The translations under genes were made by a program, and so were the position numbers. The notes under the pieces are model-generated. The model was not told the origin of the DNA. It saw nothing but the letters and a program-made list of their open reading frames with translations, and did not search any database. From Spirulina subsalsa PCC 9445 (lineage in GTDB: Bacteria > Cyanobacteriota > Cyanobacteriia > Cyanobacteriales > Spirulinaceae), in contig NZ_JH980292.1 of NCBI RefSeq assembly GCF_000314005.1, positions 445,410-509,409 of the forward strand: DNA of 64,000 bases. Reading direction: 5' to 3'. Positions 45,172 through 54,311 of the stretch are shown in pieces (position 1 is the first letter of the stretch; every line of letters starts with the position of its first letter).

Positions 45172-46284
45172 GTGGGATTTTCGTTTCAGCTTCAAGCAAC
45201 CTGTCCAAAAACTCAAGCCAGGGCTGGCGTATTTCATACGCCTCATGGGGTGGTTGAAACCCCCCGTTTTATGCCAGTAGGGACGGCCGCCACCATTAAA
45301 GGCTTAATGCCCGCGCAGGTGGCCCAAACGGGGGCGCAAATGATTCTTGCCAATACTTACCATCTACATATTCAACCCGGGGAAAAAGTAGTTGAGATGG
45401 CGGGTGGGTTGCATCAGTTTATGGCTTGGCAAGCCCCCATTCTCACCGACTCCGGAGGCTTTCAAGTGTTTAGCCTCAGTGAACTCCGTAAAATTTCGGA
45501 GCAAGGAGTAACATTTCGCTCACCCCGAGATGGGCGACTGATTGAACTAACCCCTGAGCGTTCCATTGCCATTCAAAACGCTTTAGGGGCCGATGTGATT
45601 ATGGCTTTTGATGAATGTCCCCCCTATCCCGCAGGGCGGGGGGAAGTCATCGCCGCCACCGAACGAACTGCACGCTGGTTAGAACGCTGTATTCAAGCCC
45701 ATCAACGCCCCCAAGACCAAGCCTTATTCGGGATTGTCCAGGGGGGAGTGTTCCCCGATTTACGCCTAGAGGCCGCTAAAACCCTGATTCAATTTGACCT
45801 TCCGGGTTATGCCATTGGGGGGGTGAGTGTGGGAGAACCTCCCGAATTAATCCATGATATTGTGCGGGCTACCGCGCCAATCTTACCGCCGGATAAGCCG
45901 CGTTACCTGATGGGCGTGGGAACCTATCGAGAAATGGCGATCGCCGTTGCTGCCGGGGTGGATCTCTTTGACTGTGTAATCCCCACCCGTTTAGGGCGAC
46001 ACGGCACCGCCTACGTGCAAGGAGAACGGTGGAATCTGAAAAACGCCCAATACCGCGAAGATTTCCGCCCCTTGGATGAAACTTGTCCCTGTTACTGTTG
46101 CCGGAACTTCAGCCGTGCCTATTTGAATCATTTAATCAAAGCCCGGGAGATGTTAGGGTTTATTCTCCTCTCTCTACACAACGTCACCGAGTTAGTTCGC
46201 TTCACCCAACGGATGCGCGAATCTCTATTACAAGGCAGTTTTAGCAGCGATTTTGCCCAGTGGTTAGAGAAAGAGGAAACCTAG
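45172..46284 (+). CDS. tgt: Queuine tRNA-ribosyltransferase
   Basis: A 370-residue tRNA-guanine transglycosylase that exchanges G34 for a queuine precursor in tRNAs with GUN anticodons. It has [26 protein letters not shown], the nucleophile Asp in [15 protein letters not shown], and zinc ligands CPCYCC plus a following His (YLNHL). The open frame reaches a TTG at 45109 inside the upstream gene; the GTG at 45172 gives the standard start (MGFSFQLQA) and normal length. Confidence 0.95.
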   Translation: MGFSFQLQATCPKTQARAGVFHTPHGVVETPRFMPVGTAATIKGLMPAQVAQTGAQMILANTYHLHIQPGEKVVEMAGGLHQFMAWQAPILTDSGGFQVFSLSELRKISEQGVTFRSPRDGRLIELTPERSIAIQNALGADVIMAFDECPPYPAGRGEVIAATERTARWLERCIQAHQRPQDQALFGIVQGGVFPDLRLEAAKTLIQFDLPGYAIGGVSVGEPPELIHDIVRATAPILPPDKPRYLMGVGTYREMAIAVAAGVDLFDCVIPTRLGRHGTAYVQGERWNLKNAQYREDFRPLDETCPCYCCRNFSRAYLNHLIKAREMLGFILLSLHNVTELVRFTQRMRESLLQGSFSSDFAQWLEKEET

Positions 46285-46303
46285 AAAGCAATCTAAATCG
46301 GTA

Positions 46304-46672
46304 GGTTTTGACACTCTCAGGCCTAAAGGCGAGGGGATTGTTCATTCATAGACCCAACTTGCTGTAAGCGATACTTGTCTGTCTTTTGAACCTCCCATCG
46401 CTGAAAGCGAGGGATTCCCATATAGACTCTTATCTAGACCGAAGTCCCCGACAGAACGCCATTACTGGGCTGTTTGACCACGGGCGCACCGACCGCAGTT
46501 AATCCACGCTGTTTTACTATCATTGAAGCAGCAACATCCCGATCCACGGTGTAGCCACATTCGGAGCAAGAGTGAACCCTTTAAGAGAGTTCTTTCTTCC
46601 CTGTATGGGTTCCACATTCAGGACAAACTTGAGAGGTATAGTCTGGATTGACCTTGGCAAAATATGTATCCG
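46304..46672 (-). pseudogene. TnpB C-terminal remnant with IS605 right end
   Basis: The minus strand encodes TYFAKVNPDYTSQVCPECGT, an in-frame TAA, then HSCSECGYTVDRDVAASMIV: the two CxxC knuckles of the TnpB zinc finger. It ends at a TAG (46434-46436). Further along lie two hairpins (near 46307-46340 and 46391-46415) like the 3' RNA or right end of such elements. Everything before the zinc finger is missing. It is therefore dead on two counts. Confidence 0.7.
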
Positions 46673-46768
46673 TTTGAGAGCAAACATATTGCAAGATAGT
46701 AGCGTATGTGACGCAACCCTACAGCATTTTTCATCTCGTTTATACAACCTATATATTAGGAGAAAATT

Positions 46769-47353
46769 ATGATTGCTGAACTGAAATTTCCTCAAAAAAT
46801 GACCCCAGAAGAATACTTAGAATGGGAGGACAAGCAAGAACTTCGTCATGAATACATTGACGGCGAAATTTTAGCAATGACAGGGGGAAGTATTCCACAT
46901 ACTAAGATTTATCTCAACTTCTACAGAGCTTTGTACCCTCATTTGCGTCAAAGAGGGTGTGAGGCTTATGTGTCGGACGTGAAAGTTAAGGCCAGTGAAA
47001 AGAGTCGTTATTTTTATCCTGATTTAGTCATTACTTGTGATGCTGAGGATTTACGATCTCAACAATTTGTAAAAAATCCAACGGTGATTGTTGAGGTGCT
47101 TTCTCCGGGAACATCTGCTTATGATCGCGGTGATAAATTCAAATATTATCGTCAGATGGCTAGTTTGCAGGAGTATGTTCTAGTGGATTCAGAATCAATT
47201 TCTGTGGAGGTGTATAAGCGGGGGGAGGGGAAAATGTGGGGGTATTATGCCTATGGGGAGGGAGAGGCGATCGCACTCCACAGCATTGGATTTGAATGTG
47301 CCATTGAACTTTTGTATGAAGGGGTTACATTTGGCAATGAATCCCCGGACTAA
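46769..47353 (+). CDS. Uma2 family protein, tandem copy 1
   Basis: A 194-residue Uma2 protein: KMTPEEYLEWEDKQELRHEY, IDGEILAMTGGS, YFYPDLVITCD (metal-site Asp), PTVIVEVLSPGTSAYDRGDK (Glu) and LQEYVLVDSE. It is paired with the next gene, with about 40 bases between. The last two-thirds of the two genes are almost identical in DNA, while codons 50-72 differ strongly. Both have the same AGGAGAAAATT ribosome-binding leader. Confidence 0.9.
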   Translation: MIAELKFPQKMTPEEYLEWEDKQELRHEYIDGEILAMTGGSIPHTKIYLNFYRALYPHLRQRGCEAYVSDVKVKASEKSRYFYPDLVITCDAEDLRSQQFVKNPTVIVEVLSPGTSAYDRGDKFKYYRQMASLQEYVLVDSESISVEVYKRGEGKMWGYYAYGEGEAIALHSIGFECAIELLYEGVTFGNESPD

Positions 47354-47392
47354 CTTCAAGGACGGTAAAACACGATAGCTCAGGAGAAAATT

Positions 47393-47986
47393 ATGATTGC
47401 TGAACCGAAATTTCCTCAAAAAATGACCACAGAAGAATATTTAGCATGGGAAGATAAGCAAGAACTTCGCTATGAATACATTGACGGCGAAATTTTTGCA
47501 ATGACAGGGGGAAGTATTCCTCATAATGATATTGCGCTAAACTTTTATACAGAGCTAAGACCTCATTTGCGTCAAAGAGGGTGTCGAGTTAATGTTTCGG
47601 ACGTGAAAGTTAAGGCCAGTGAAAAGAGTCGTTATTTTTATCCTGATTTAGTCATTACTTGTGATGCTGAGGATTTACGATCTCAACAATTTGTAAAAAA
47701 TCCAACGGTGATTGTTGAGGTGCTTTCTCCGGGAACATCTGCTTATGATCGCGGTGATAAATTCAAATATTATCGTCAGATGGCTAGTTTGCAGGAGTAT
47801 GTTCTAGTGGATTCAGAATCAATGTCTGTTGAGGTGTATAAGCGGGGGGAGGGGAAAATGTGGGGGTATTATGCCTATGGGGAGGGAGAGGCGATCGCAC
47901 TCCACAGCATTGAGTTTGAATGTGCCATTGAACTTTTGTATGAAGGGGTTACATTTGACACTGAATCTTCAGATTCAGTAGAGTGA
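47393..47986 (+). CDS. Uma2 family protein, tandem copy 2
   Basis: A 197-residue paralogue of the preceding gene, offset by 624 bases. It shares YFYPDLVITCDAEDLRSQQF and VIVEVLSPGTSAYDRGDKF exactly, but differs around NDIALNFYTELRPHLRQRGC. The C-terminus adds a few codons (TESSDSVE). Duplication followed by gene conversion, or very recent duplication with one divergent patch, fits the pattern. Confidence 0.9.
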   Translation: MIAEPKFPQKMTTEEYLAWEDKQELRYEYIDGEIFAMTGGSIPHNDIALNFYTELRPHLRQRGCRVNVSDVKVKASEKSRYFYPDLVITCDAEDLRSQQFVKNPTVIVEVLSPGTSAYDRGDKFKYYRQMASLQEYVLVDSESMSVEVYKRGEGKMWGYYAYGEGEAIALHSIEFECAIELLYEGVTFDTESSDSVE

Positions 47987-48257
47987 AGGTTGAGGGACTT
48001 GCTAAGAGCGACCAGAAGTCGGGAATTGCCACCGAACGCTACGCGAACGGGATCGGGAGTCGGAAAGAGGCAATAATCCCTAATGCCCCTTCCCTCCTGT
48101 TCCCTCTTCCCCACCCGGAGCAGAGTTATTCAGCACGCCCTAAGTAATCTGACTTAGAGAAATTCGACGGAATGTAAAATCATGTTGAAACAACGTTAAA
48201 AATTCTTGAAAATCGTTTAAATGTGTAGATAACACCGAAGATCGCCGAGGAGTCCTA
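47987..48257. other. Intergenic with dispersed repeats
   Basis: It contains CGAACGCTACGCGAACG-like palindromic sequence (about 48033-48050), a short GGGATCGGGAGTC piece, and at 48104-48145 a copy (reversed) of the roughly 40-bp repeat also found at 29879-29918 (core TGCTGAATAACTCTGCTC). Confidence 0.5.
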
Positions 48258-48578
48258 ATGGATCAAGAATTAACCAAATACCGTTTAAATTGCACCTTAA
48301 CATTTGGTGATATTTACGGACAAATTATTGTCTGGCTCATCGTTATTTTGATTAGTCTAGCCACTACAATTGCCTTCTGGAGTAGCTCCCGTCAAACCTA
48401 TGCCTTTTTAAGCTTGGCCATTATTGTTGTCCTTTCATTACCCTTTCTCTTGTTTGCTTTTGTCACCACTCTCCTCAATCATATTGAGTTTATCCCCGTA
48501 ACTGAAGCAGAGAAAACCCAAAAACTCTCCTTAAATGCACCCCGTCCCGCTCAAAAACCCGCCCCTTCTGCTGGATAG
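48258..48578 (+). CDS. Small membrane protein, unknown function
   Basis: A 106-residue protein with two hydrophobic helices (about residues 20-42 and 50-74), a short soluble N-terminus (MDQELTKYRLNCTLTFGD) and a Pro/Ala-rich tail (APRPAQKPAPSAG). Family not recognised. It is preceded by a usable AGGAG and followed, 30 bases after the stop, by the first of two homologous hairpin elements, which may be its terminator. Confidence 0.7.
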   Translation: MDQELTKYRLNCTLTFGDIYGQIIVWLIVILISLATTIAFWSSSRQTYAFLSLAIIVVLSLPFLLFAFVTTLLNHIEFIPVTEAEKTQKLSLNAPRPAQKPAPSAG

Positions 48579-48607
48579 TTTGTTCAAGAGGAAAAACGCA
48601 ACAAAAA

Positions 48608-48676
48608 ACGGTAAAATGAAGTATCGGTTTTCATGAAGTTTTAGGTGGTGGATGAGCAATCATCCACCCATTTTAA
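48608..48676 (+). terminator. Conserved hairpin element, copy 1
   Basis: ACGGTAAAAT, then CGGTTTTCATGAAGTTTT, then the perfect 9-bp hairpin GGTGGATGA (48647-48655)/TCATCCACC (48660-48668) and a T-rich end. It is homologous to 48971-49037, in which the hairpin sequence differs but pairing is kept. It may terminate the 48258 gene or encode a small RNA. Confidence 0.5.
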
Positions 48677-48970
48677 TCCAGGCCTTGCTCTGAGTCTGTG
48701 GTGCGGTGCGGGTTTCAGACTACAGGATAGGGGTGAGGTCAGGTCGTTAACTCGGGCTTGCTGAATAGGGGAACAGGGAATAGGCAAGAGGCAATAAGTC
48801 TTAATTCCCCGATTCCTGACTCCCGGAGTTTCCCCCCCATCAATCTCTTCTGAAGCTCCCGGCAGAATCTTGGATTGGCCCGGAGAGAACGTCACGAAAT
48901 AGGGGCAACGGGCTAATAAGGCTCAGACTCCAGAATTCACCCTATGGTAGACTTCCGACAAGCTAAAAAA

Positions 48971-49037
48971 ACGGTAAAATAAGTTTGTCGGTTTTCACGA
49001 AGTTTTGCGGGTGGTTGAATTGCAGCCACCTGTTTTT
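48971..49037 (+). ncRNA. Conserved hairpin element, copy 2 (sRNA candidate)
   Basis: It shares ACGGTAAAAT and CGGTTTTCAcGAAGTTTT with copy 1. The hairpin is GGTGGTTG (49010-49017)/CAGCCACC (49023-49030), followed by TGTTTTT. Unlike copy 1 it does not follow a gene directly, so a free-standing short transcript is possible. No -35 box was identified. Confidence 0.35.
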
Positions 49038-49130
49038 CTTGAGTTTAGTTATCAGTCAAAGGTTATGAATCATAAATAACTATATAGGTTATAAGCTCCC
49101 CTGTTCCCCGTTCCCTAACCCCACGATTGT

Positions 49131-52100
49131 TCACTGATTGCGAGGGGAGAATAACCCATCATGGAGCAACACATAAAAACAGGGGATGATAAACAGGGTT
49201 AACAAAGTGGCCACCGATAAACCGGAGAATACCACCACCCCTAACGGTTGGAGAAACTCTGAACCTTCTCCCACACCCAAGGCCAAAGGGAATAAGCCTA
49301 AAACTGTTGTAATGGTGGTCATGAGAATGGGTCGTAATCGTTGGGGTGCGGCTTTGAGAATGGCGGCATAACGACTCATGCCAAACTCTTCGCGGATTTG
49401 GTTGGCTAACTCTACCATGACAATGGCATTGTTCACCACAATCCCCACCATGAGGATAATTCCCACTAAGACCATGGCACTAATGGGGGTCTGGGTGATA
49501 TATAAGCCCAGAAAACCACCTGCTAGGGCGAGGGGAACCGTGAGGATAATTACAAAGGGGTCGATGAGGGAGTTATATTGTACAGCCATCACCACAAATA
49601 CGAGGAACACAGCTAAACCGCCTAAGACCAATAGGGAACTTTGTAACTGACGGTTACTGGCGGCGGCGAAACTGGGCAGGATGCGCACTCCTTGGGGGAG
49701 TTCAACTTCTTGCAGGGCGTTTTCTACTTCCGCTAAGCCCGCGCCTAAACTGGCTCCTTCGGTCAAGTTTCCGGCAATAATAAACACTTCCCGTTGATTT
49801 AACCGTTGAATCTGTCCGGGAGCGCGACCTTTGTCTAGGGTGGCAATCTCCCGGAGTTGGATGGGTCGGTTTTGGTCGGTAAAGATGGGCAGTTGGGAGA
49901 GTTGGGCGATACTTTGGCGGGCTTCGGTGGGCAGTTGCACTCGCACGTCTACGAGGCGATTTTCCCGTTGGAGTTGGGTGGGAACTGAACCGAGTAGGGC
50001 GGTTTGAATGGTGCTGCCGATGGTGGCGGTATTCAGGCCGAGGTCGCTTAGGCGTTCCCAGTTGGGGTTAATTTGAACTTCGGGTTGAGAGGGGTCGGCA
50101 TCGGGATTAAAGCGCACAGATTGCACTTTTTCATCCAGAAGGCTTAACACTTGCCGTCCGGCCTGTTCTAGGGTGGCTTCGTCGCTGCCTTGGAGGATGA
50201 CATCAATATCAGCGCGGGGGACGGGGGAGTTATTGAGGATAATCCCGCGCACGCGACCGGGGGAGACGCGGAGGCGAATATTAACGAGATTGAGTTGATT
50301 TAAGGCGCGGGTGAGTTTTTCGCTATAGGCTTGAATGTCGGTGTTGGGTTTAACGGTAATGGTGCTAGAACTTCTCAGAATGTTGGCGTTGGTGTTGGTG
50401 CCGAATAAAAAGCCTCCGGTGGTGGTAAAGGCGTATTCGGTTTCGGGTTGTTCTAGGATAATGCGGTCTACGGCCTCCATAACCTTGCGGTTGGTTTCAA
50501 GGGTGGTGCCGGGGGGGAATTGAGCGATTAAGTTGGCCTGTCCGGTGTTAATTTGGGGGAGGACTTCTTGGGGGATATGGTTGAGGAGCCAGAAGCTACT
50601 ACCGCCTAGGATGCCAAAGGCGAGGACAATGACAATGATTCGGTAGTGAAGGACTTGGGCGAGTAGGCGGGTGTAGTTGAAGGTGGTTGCGGCGAAGGCG
50701 TTGTTAAAGGTGCGTAGAATGATGTTGTGTTGAATGCCGCTATTGTTGGATAGTCCCAAGAGACGGGAGGCTAACATGGGGACGAGGGTTAGGGCGAGGA
50801 CGAGGGAGGCGGCGACGGAGAAGCTAATGGTTAGGATGAGTTCGTTAAAGAGTAGGGAGAAGAATCCGCCGATGAGGAGGAAGGGTAAGACGGCTACTAG
50901 GTTGGTGGTGGTTGAGGCTAGGAGGGCGGACTCGACTTGCTGACCTTGGTTTTCGGCGATGTTCTGAACTTCGGAGGGGGATAATCGCCCACGATGGCGA
51001 TATTTTTCAATGCCTGCGTCTATGTTTTCTAACATGACGATGGAGTTGTCTACTACGATGCCCACGCCGAGGGCGAGTCCACCTAAACTAAAGACGTTGA
51101 TGGATAAGCCGAAGACTTTCATTAAAATGACGGCGGTGAGGGTGGCGAGGGGAATGGCGGTGATAATGATGAAGGTTTGACGGAGGGAGCCGAGGAAGAA
51201 GAAGACGGCGAGGGAGGCGAGGAGGGTTCCGGTGACTCCGGCGCTGACGACGTTGGCGATCGCATTTTTAATAAAAACCGACTCATCTAAGGTGGGAATG
51301 AGGGTCATATCTGAGGGAATTAACCCCCCAGCTTTTAATTCTTCAATGCGTTGTTTGACCCCTTCTACTACGGTCACGGTGTTGGCATCGGGTTGTTTCT
51401 GCACGCTGACTTTAACCGCAGGTCGTCCATTGAGGGTGACAAAAACCCGTTGTTCTTCGCTACCGTCGAGAACATTGGCCACGTCCCGCAGTCTAATACG
51501 CCGCCGACCCAGAATTTCATCACTTCCTCCCACCTCTAGGGTCAAGTCTCGCAGGTCATCCACGCTGCGGAAACGGCCAACGGTACGAGTCAGGGGTTCT
51601 CCGGCCTCCCCTTCCAATCGTCCCCCGGCTACATCTTGGTTGCGATCGCGCAAACTATTCAGAACATCCTGCAACGTCACCCCCAAAGCCTGCAACCGTC
51701 GCAAGTCCAACTGAACTCGCACCTCTTCCTGTACCCCCCCAGAAACATCCGTTACAGCCACCCCCGGCACTATCCCCAATTCCCGGGCGAGTTCCTCCTG
51801 AGCAAACACCCGCAACGCCCGCCTGTCCATCGTTGCCGACTCTAGAGCAAACTCATAAACCGGGAGTTGAGAGGGGTCAAACTTAAATAAACGGGGTTCT
51901 TCAATGACATCCGGTAAACGACCACGAGAACGGTTCAGGGTTGCCGTAGCATCATTCAACGCCTGATCCACATCTTCCCCCGGAGCAAAGAAAAGATTAA
52001 TACTAATTTGCCCTTCCCGGGTTTGAGAATAAACCTCTACCACGCCTTCCGTCGCGCTCAGTGCCTCTTCCAAAGGTTTTGTCACCTCTTCCACCGCCAC

Positions 52101-52334
52101 ATTGGGCGACACTCCTGGCGCAGCGACTCGCAAGCCAATACGGGGGTAAGTAATCGCAGGCAATAAATCCACTTGCAGATTGAGGATGAAAAAGATACCC
52201 ACGACAACCGCCGCCACCGTCAACATGAGGGTACCAATATGACGACGAATGGCGAGGGAACTAATAGAAAATTTCGGTTGAGGATTGCTAGGAGGGCTTA
52301 CAGCAATAAACTTTGAGCGAGACTCATCTAGCAT
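49131..52334 (-). CDS. RND-family efflux pump, AcrB/HAE1-like
   Basis: A 1067-residue inner-membrane proton-driven transporter. The first membrane helix is near residue 35 (MLTVAAVVVGIFFI), followed by a large periplasmic domain. The fourth helix carries GGLALGVGIVVDNSIVMLENID, and the second half repeats MVLVGIILMVGIVVNNAIVM. The usual internal duplication and length are present. No membrane fusion protein or outer-membrane channel gene is adjacent, so partners are encoded elsewhere. Substrates may be lipophilic drugs or, less likely, metals. It is preceded by a weak promoter region at 52335-52558. Confidence 0.92.
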   Translation of the reverse strand: MLDESRSKFIAVSPPSNPQPKFSISSLAIRRHIGTLMLTVAAVVVGIFFILNLQVDLLPAITYPRIGLRVAAPGVSPNVAVEEVTKPLEEALSATEGVVEVYSQTREGQISINLFFAPGEDVDQALNDATATLNRSRGRLPDVIEEPRLFKFDPSQLPVYEFALESATMDRRALRVFAQEELARELGIVPGVAVTDVSGGVQEEVRVQLDLRRLQALGVTLQDVLNSLRDRNQDVAGGRLEGEAGEPLTRTVGRFRSVDDLRDLTLEVGGSDEILGRRRIRLRDVANVLDGSEEQRVFVTLNGRPAVKVSVQKQPDANTVTVVEGVKQRIEELKAGGLIPSDMTLIPTLDESVFIKNAIANVVSAGVTGTLLASLAVFFFLGSLRQTFIIITAIPLATLTAVILMKVFGLSINVFSLGGLALGVGIVVDNSIVMLENIDAGIEKYRHRGRLSPSEVQNIAENQGQQVESALLASTTTNLVAVLPFLLIGGFFSLLFNELILTISFSVAASLVLALTLVPMLASRLLGLSNNSGIQHNIILRTFNNAFAATTFNYTRLLAQVLHYRIIVIVLAFGILGGSSFWLLNHIPQEVLPQINTGQANLIAQFPPGTTLETNRKVMEAVDRIILEQPETEYAFTTTGGFLFGTNTNANILRSSSTITVKPNTDIQAYSEKLTRALNQLNLVNIRLRVSPGRVRGIILNNSPVPRADIDVILQGSDEATLEQAGRQVLSLLDEKVQSVRFNPDADPSQPEVQINPNWERLSDLGLNTATIGSTIQTALLGSVPTQLQRENRLVDVRVQLPTEARQSIAQLSQLPIFTDQNRPIQLREIATLDKGRAPGQIQRLNQREVFIIAGNLTEGASLGAGLAEVENALQEVELPQGVRILPSFAAASNRQLQSSLLVLGGLAVFLVFVVMAVQYNSLIDPFVIILTVPLALAGGFLGLYITQTPISAMVLVGIILMVGIVVNNAIVMVELANQIREEFGMSRYAAILKAAPQRLRPILMTTITTVLGLFPLALGVGEGSEFLQPLGVVVFSGLSVATLLTLFIIPCFYVLLHDGLFSPRNQ

Positions 52335-52558
52335 GGTAGAAATTTTAAAAACAGCAATATCTTCCCATAGTAGTGGGTGAGGCTGATTTTAACCACTTTT
52401 AGCTTTTCCGTCGAGCAGCCCCCGCTCTACTGATCAGTCTGGAGAGTTTAATTTAATCGCTGGTGGGTAGGGGGAATTCCTGAATTCCCCCGACGATATG
52501 GGTTAAAGCTCCAATATGACCACTCAAACAGGATGGCCATCGTTTGACACCCATTCCC

Positions 52559-54160
52559 CTAAGAAAGCGCCACCGTTTCAGACACCGTTTCCTGTGGTTT
52601 AGCCTGTTCTTGCTGCTCTTTTTGAGCGACAAACGCCGCTAATTGTTCCTCAATTTGTGCCTTGACAATATGGCGATAATCTGCGAAATGCTCAATGTAA
52701 GCACAAACACTTAAGTAACTCATCACCCCACCCGGATTACAGCGCATAATGTCAAACAAATAGGGCCAGAACTTCCAGCGTGTTGGACGAACAACGCCTT
52801 GATTCCACAATACCGTTAATAGACCTTTCACAATGTCCAAACGAACCTTTTTCGGTTCCCGTTTCTTTTCCGGGAAATTCGCCGTAGCTAGAATGCGATA
52901 ACAGCGATGCGTCCGTTCTAAAAACATTTCGGGATCATATAATTGCCAAAACGTATCAATATATTCCCGCGCAATTTCTTCAATCGGGCGCGTGGGAATA
53001 AAATTCATCAACGTACTTTGATTCAAGTCAGCCGATGCCCCCAATAAACGCCCCTCTTTTTGCAGTCGGAACCATAAAGCCGTATCTGGTAACGCCTGCA
53101 ACATACTATAAATAGCTACCGGGATCCCGCTTTCTTGGACAAACTGAACAATGCGTTGTCCTGCCCCCGGTTTTTCCCCATCAAACCCAATAATAAAGCC
53201 CGCCATAATTCGCAAGCCAGAACTGGTAATTTTATAAACCGATTCGCTTAAAGGACTACGGGTATTTTGGAACTTCTTCGTTACCGCTAAACTGTCCTCA
53301 TCCGGCGTTTCAATGCCCAAGAACACAGAGCCAAAATTACAGGCTACCATCATGTCCATTAGCTCTTGATCTTGAGCTAAATCAACCGAAGCCTCTGTGT
53401 TAAATGGGAACGGATAGCGATGTTCTTCCATCCAAGGCTGTAAAGCTTTTAATAACAACTTCACATTGCGTTTATTGCCAATGAAATTGTCATCCACCAC
53501 AAACACCGTATCGCGCCACCCTAAATCATATAAATACTGTAATTCCGCCAGCAATTGTTCCGGGGTTTTCGTGCGCGGTTTCCGACCATATAACACAATA
53601 ATATCGCAGAATTCACACTGGAAGGGACACCCCCGAGAGAACTGCACCGACATCACCGCATAGGCATTCATTTCTAACAAATCATAGCGGGGGATGGGGG
53701 TACCAGTCACATCCGGTTTTTCTCCATTAGAGCGAAAAACCCCTGATGTTTCCCCTCGTTCCACGGCTTCGATAAACAAAGGGATAGTAATTTCCCCTTC
53801 ATCAAGAATTAAAAAATCAATGCCTGCCCCTTGACAATCTTGGGGAATTGAGGTAGGATAGGGTCCCCCGGCCGCTACTAATTTTCCCCGTCGTTTTGCC
53901 TCCCGAATTTGCTCTAATAAATCAGGCTTTTGGACAATCATTCCTGAGAGCATGATTAAATCCGCCCATTCCCACTCGTCCTCTCGAATATCGCGCACAT
54001 TGCGATCGACTAATTTGAGTTCCCAATGTTGGGGAAGGAGTGCAGCAACGGTAATCAATCCCAGAGGGGGTAAAAAGGTTTTGCGTCCAATCAGTTGGAT
54101 GGTGCGCTCAAAAGACCAGAAACTTTTCGGAAAAATGGGATAAACGAGTAAAACTTTCAT
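52559..54160 (-). CDS. B12-binding domain radical SAM protein (DUF4070 type)
   Basis: A 533-residue protein. The N-terminal cobalamin-binding-like domain starts MKVLLVYPIFPKSFWSFE and contains VAAGGPYPTSIP. The radical SAM core has the cluster motif CPFQCEFC within QFSRGCPFQCEFCDIIVLYG, then VDDNFIGNKRNVKLLL and FLGIETPDEDSL. The C-terminal region (FIPTRPIEEIAREYIDTFWQLY) is of the DUF4070 type seen in many cyanobacteria and related to hopanoid-modifying enzymes such as HpnP; substrate unknown. The open frame extends to 54244, but ATG 54158-54160 gives the family start. Confidence 0.88.
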   Translation of the reverse strand: MKVLLVYPIFPKSFWSFERTIQLIGRKTFLPPLGLITVAALLPQHWELKLVDRNVRDIREDEWEWADLIMLSGMIVQKPDLLEQIREAKRRGKLVAAGGPYPTSIPQDCQGAGIDFLILDEGEITIPLFIEAVERGETSGVFRSNGEKPDVTGTPIPRYDLLEMNAYAVMSVQFSRGCPFQCEFCDIIVLYGRKPRTKTPEQLLAELQYLYDLGWRDTVFVVDDNFIGNKRNVKLLLKALQPWMEEHRYPFPFNTEASVDLAQDQELMDMMVACNFGSVFLGIETPDEDSLAVTKKFQNTRSPLSESVYKITSSGLRIMAGFIIGFDGEKPGAGQRIVQFVQESGIPVAIYSMLQALPDTALWFRLQKEGRLLGASADLNQSTLMNFIPTRPIEEIAREYIDTFWQLYDPEMFLERTHRCYRILATANFPEKKREPKKVRLDIVKGLLTVLWNQGVVRPTRWKFWPYLFDIMRCNPGGVMSYLSVCAYIEHFADYRHIVKAQIEEQLAAFVAQKEQQEQAKPQETVSETVALS

Positions 54161-54302
54161 ATTATGAGCCAGAAATGAGGTTAAAAAGAAGACGGTTGTG
54201 AATAATGGATACTTATTTATAGCACTAATTACAGATTTCGCCACATATTCTTAATTAGTAACCAATAATCGTTATCAGTCCGTCACTAAGTAGTGAGTAT
54301 TG

Positions 54303-54311
54303 ATAATCATT
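54303..54311. repeat. Target-site duplication, left
   Basis: ATAATCATT directly before the IS left end; the identical 9 bases lie at 55490-55498. Confidence 0.9.

Noticed and set aside
54245-54311. Fur/Zur box at the IS target (TGATAATCATT)
   Set aside because: Only half of a box is present and the match includes the target duplication; too weak.
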